Assembly: GCF_004770905.1 (NCBI RefSeq)
Contig: NZ_RQHT01000014.1
Location: 1 to 64,000, forward strand
Length of the DNA: 64,000 bases
DNA from: Leptospira bandrabouensis
GTDB taxonomy: Bacteria; Spirochaetota; Leptospiria; Leptospirales; Leptospiraceae
Reading direction: 5' to 3'
In this document: piece by piece, positions 63,069-64,000 of the stretch
Numbering within the stretch: the stretch's first letter is position 1
Layout of the letters: each line of letters opens with the position of its first letter
The notes under the pieces: generated by a model
Told to the model about the DNA's origin: nothing
The model's database searches: none
Seen by the model: only the letters and a program-made list of their open reading frames with translations
Position numbers and translations under genes: made by a program

Positions 63069-63752
63069 CTATGTTAGTTTACGAGTTGCTTTGAGTATAG
63101 CTTGTTTTCGATTGTCGCTAATTTCTAAATCAACCGAATCGAAAAGTTTTTGCATAACCATCATACCACGCATGAGTGTTGCTGTGGAAGAAAACTTGCC
63201 CCTTTGAATATCGTCTTCTAGATTAAAATCTTTTACTGTATTGATCATTTCAATGGTAAAGTTTTTGTGTTTGTCAATTTGAAATATAACTTCCACTCCT
63301 CCACCATCACCATACTTTGCGGCATTCTCAACAGCCTCAACAGTGGCTATACAAAGATCCATACGTAGGTCTTCAATGATCCCATTTCGTTTTAGAAAAT
63401 AATCAAGCCTAGCTCGAACATATTGCATGGGATTGTAAGGTAGTGCACCAAGGATTACAAACTGTTCGGAAGTACCCATCTTGCGAATGATAGGAGAAGA
63501 TTCAGCCAACAAATATTCCCTGGGGTCCAAGGGGTTTGTGGTGATGATTCCGTCTTTGATAAAGTCATCCAGGACTGAGGTCATGGTTTCCAAAGTTGTA
63601 TTTGGATTGTCCTTAAATTTCCTTTGGGTTTCCATAAACACCCAAGAATAGAAATCGTTCACATTCCCCGAGAGGCCATTGGAGAACAAAGTTTTCACTT
63701 CTTTCTCTAACTCAGTTCTGGAGAGAGGGAACGGCATATATTCCCATTTCAA
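63069..63752 (-). CDS. RsbW-like serine-kinase/anti-sigma type ATPase domain protein
   Basis: 227 residues. The C-terminal half is a GHKL ATPase of the HATPase_c_2 type: N-box MDLCIATVEAVENAAKYGDG, the G1-like MINTVKDFN region and RGKFSSTATLMRGMMVMQKLFD near the end, all like anti-sigma factors or RsbW. The N-terminal half (about 1-110) is helical and not recognised. Such proteins usually bind a sigma factor or an anti-anti-sigma partner, none of which is adjacent. It precedes uvrB by six bases on the minus strand. Confidence 0.78.
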   Translation of the reverse strand: MKWEYMPFPLSRTELEKEVKTLFSNGLSGNVNDFYSWVFMETQRKFKDNPNTTLETMTSVLDDFIKDGIITTNPLDPREYLLAESSPIIRKMGTSEQFVILGALPYNPMQYVRARLDYFLKRNGIIEDLRMDLCIATVEAVENAAKYGDGGGVEVIFQIDKHKNFTIEMINTVKDFNLEDDIQRGKFSSTATLMRGMMVMQKLFDSVDLEISDNRKQAILKATRKLT

Positions 63753-63785
63753 GGGGAACGGAAGAGTTGTAAATTGTTTTATCCT

Positions 63786-64000
63786 TTAAGGATTAGTCCG
63801 TGTTTTCTCTTGGCGCAGTGCTTCATAAAGTACAATGGCAACGGCATTGGAAAGATTGATCGATCGACTCACCTCTGCCATAGGTAAGGATATAATATGT
63901 TCTGGAGGGCAAGACTTGTGGATTTCTTCCGGAAGTCCTGAGGTTTCACGGCCAAACAAAAAAACGTCAGTCTTTTGGAAAGTTACATCCCAGTACACTT
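63786..64000 (-). CDS. trmL: TrmL-type tRNA 2'-O-methyltransferase, 3' part
   Basis: The C-terminal 71 or so residues of a SPOUT enzyme, continuing beyond the right edge. The SAM-knot motifs FGRETSGLPEE, ISLPM and RSINLSNAVAIVLYEALRQ match the TrmL group (tRNA wobble cytidine/uridine 2'-O-methyltransferase). The N-terminus cannot be seen. The stop codon lies 34 bases before the RsbW-like start, so it is probably first in the trmL-RsbW-like-uvrB-lon-PBP row. Confidence 0.88.
   Translation of the reverse strand, partial: VYWDVTFQKTDVFLFGRETSGLPEEIHKSCPPEHIISLPMAEVSRSINLSNAVAIVLYEALRQEKTRTNP

Noticed and set aside
1..64000. CRISPR arrays, tRNA genes, insertion sequences and prophage genes
   Set aside because: No direct repeats with regular spacers, no clover-leaf candidate in the intergenic regions examined, and no transposase, integrase or phage structural gene was seen.

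Overview
The window reads as a chromosome segment of a spirochaete of the genus Leptospira, more likely a free-living (saprophytic) lineage than a host-adapted one. The genus call rests on low G+C coding sequence, an isolated 5S rRNA gene not linked to 16S/23S, a DUF1577-type protein (a family known to me only from Leptospira), several lipoproteins with short spirochaetal lipoboxes, and an Lnt/Lon/UvrB/GlyRS set of spirochaetal flavour. The species cannot be fixed from sequence alone.

Layout. 1-766 is gene-poor and holds a decayed reading frame. 767-4842 is a redox module (2Fe-2S/FAD reductase and phytoene-desaturase-like oxidoreductase) divergent from a TetR regulator and a VOC protein, with a perfect palindrome between them. 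4843-6257 holds a lipoprotein, a repeat-rich tract and the 5S rRNA gene beside a broken partial copy. 6258-11166 has a GyrI-like protein, a PrsW-type membrane protease, a TonB-like membrane protein, glycyl-tRNA synthetase and a GNAT enzyme. 11216-16838 has a TPM-domain membrane protein, then a secreted lipase, its probable Lif-type foldase and an apolipoprotein N-acyltransferase. 17263-24017 holds an XPB-helicase-like protein lacking a motor, a UbiB-type kinase, FeoA/FeoB iron uptake and a NeuB-type sialic acid synthase. 24031-28942 (minus strand) has a VKOR-DsbA fusion, hisA, hisH, hisB, a tiny membrane protein and a rhomboid protease. 29127-38315 holds an FNR-like regulator, a crotonase-fold protein, a DUF1577/PilZ-like protein, a TPR protein, a penicillin-acylase homologue and a lytic transglycosylase.

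38479-43601 has a membrane histidine kinase and three tandem, nearly identical secreted alpha/beta-hydrolases. 43711-48875 is an efflux operon (RND permease, TolC-like outer membrane protein, DUF2892 membrane protein) under a CsoR-family repressor whose cysteine pattern looks like the persulfide sensor CstR, with three ATACCC-N4-GGGTAT type operators. 48917-64000 holds a methyltransferase, an FAD amine-oxidase-like protein, a CoA transferase, an MsbA-like ABC exporter, an orphan peptide-binding lipoprotein, a class A PBP, Lon, UvrB, an RsbW-like ATPase and the 3' end of a TrmL-type rRNA/tRNA methyltransferase.

Most themes concern the cell envelope and redox/sulfur handling: lipase folding and lipoprotein acylation, periplasmic disulfide formation (VKOR-DsbA), peptidoglycan synthesis and turnover, and regulated efflux. 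The best candidates for new biology are the CstR-like/DUF2892/TolC/RND operon without an adaptor gene, the triplicated hydrolases with a Cys-His-Ser-Ala-Gly nucleophile elbow, and the lipase/foldase pair in a spirochaete.
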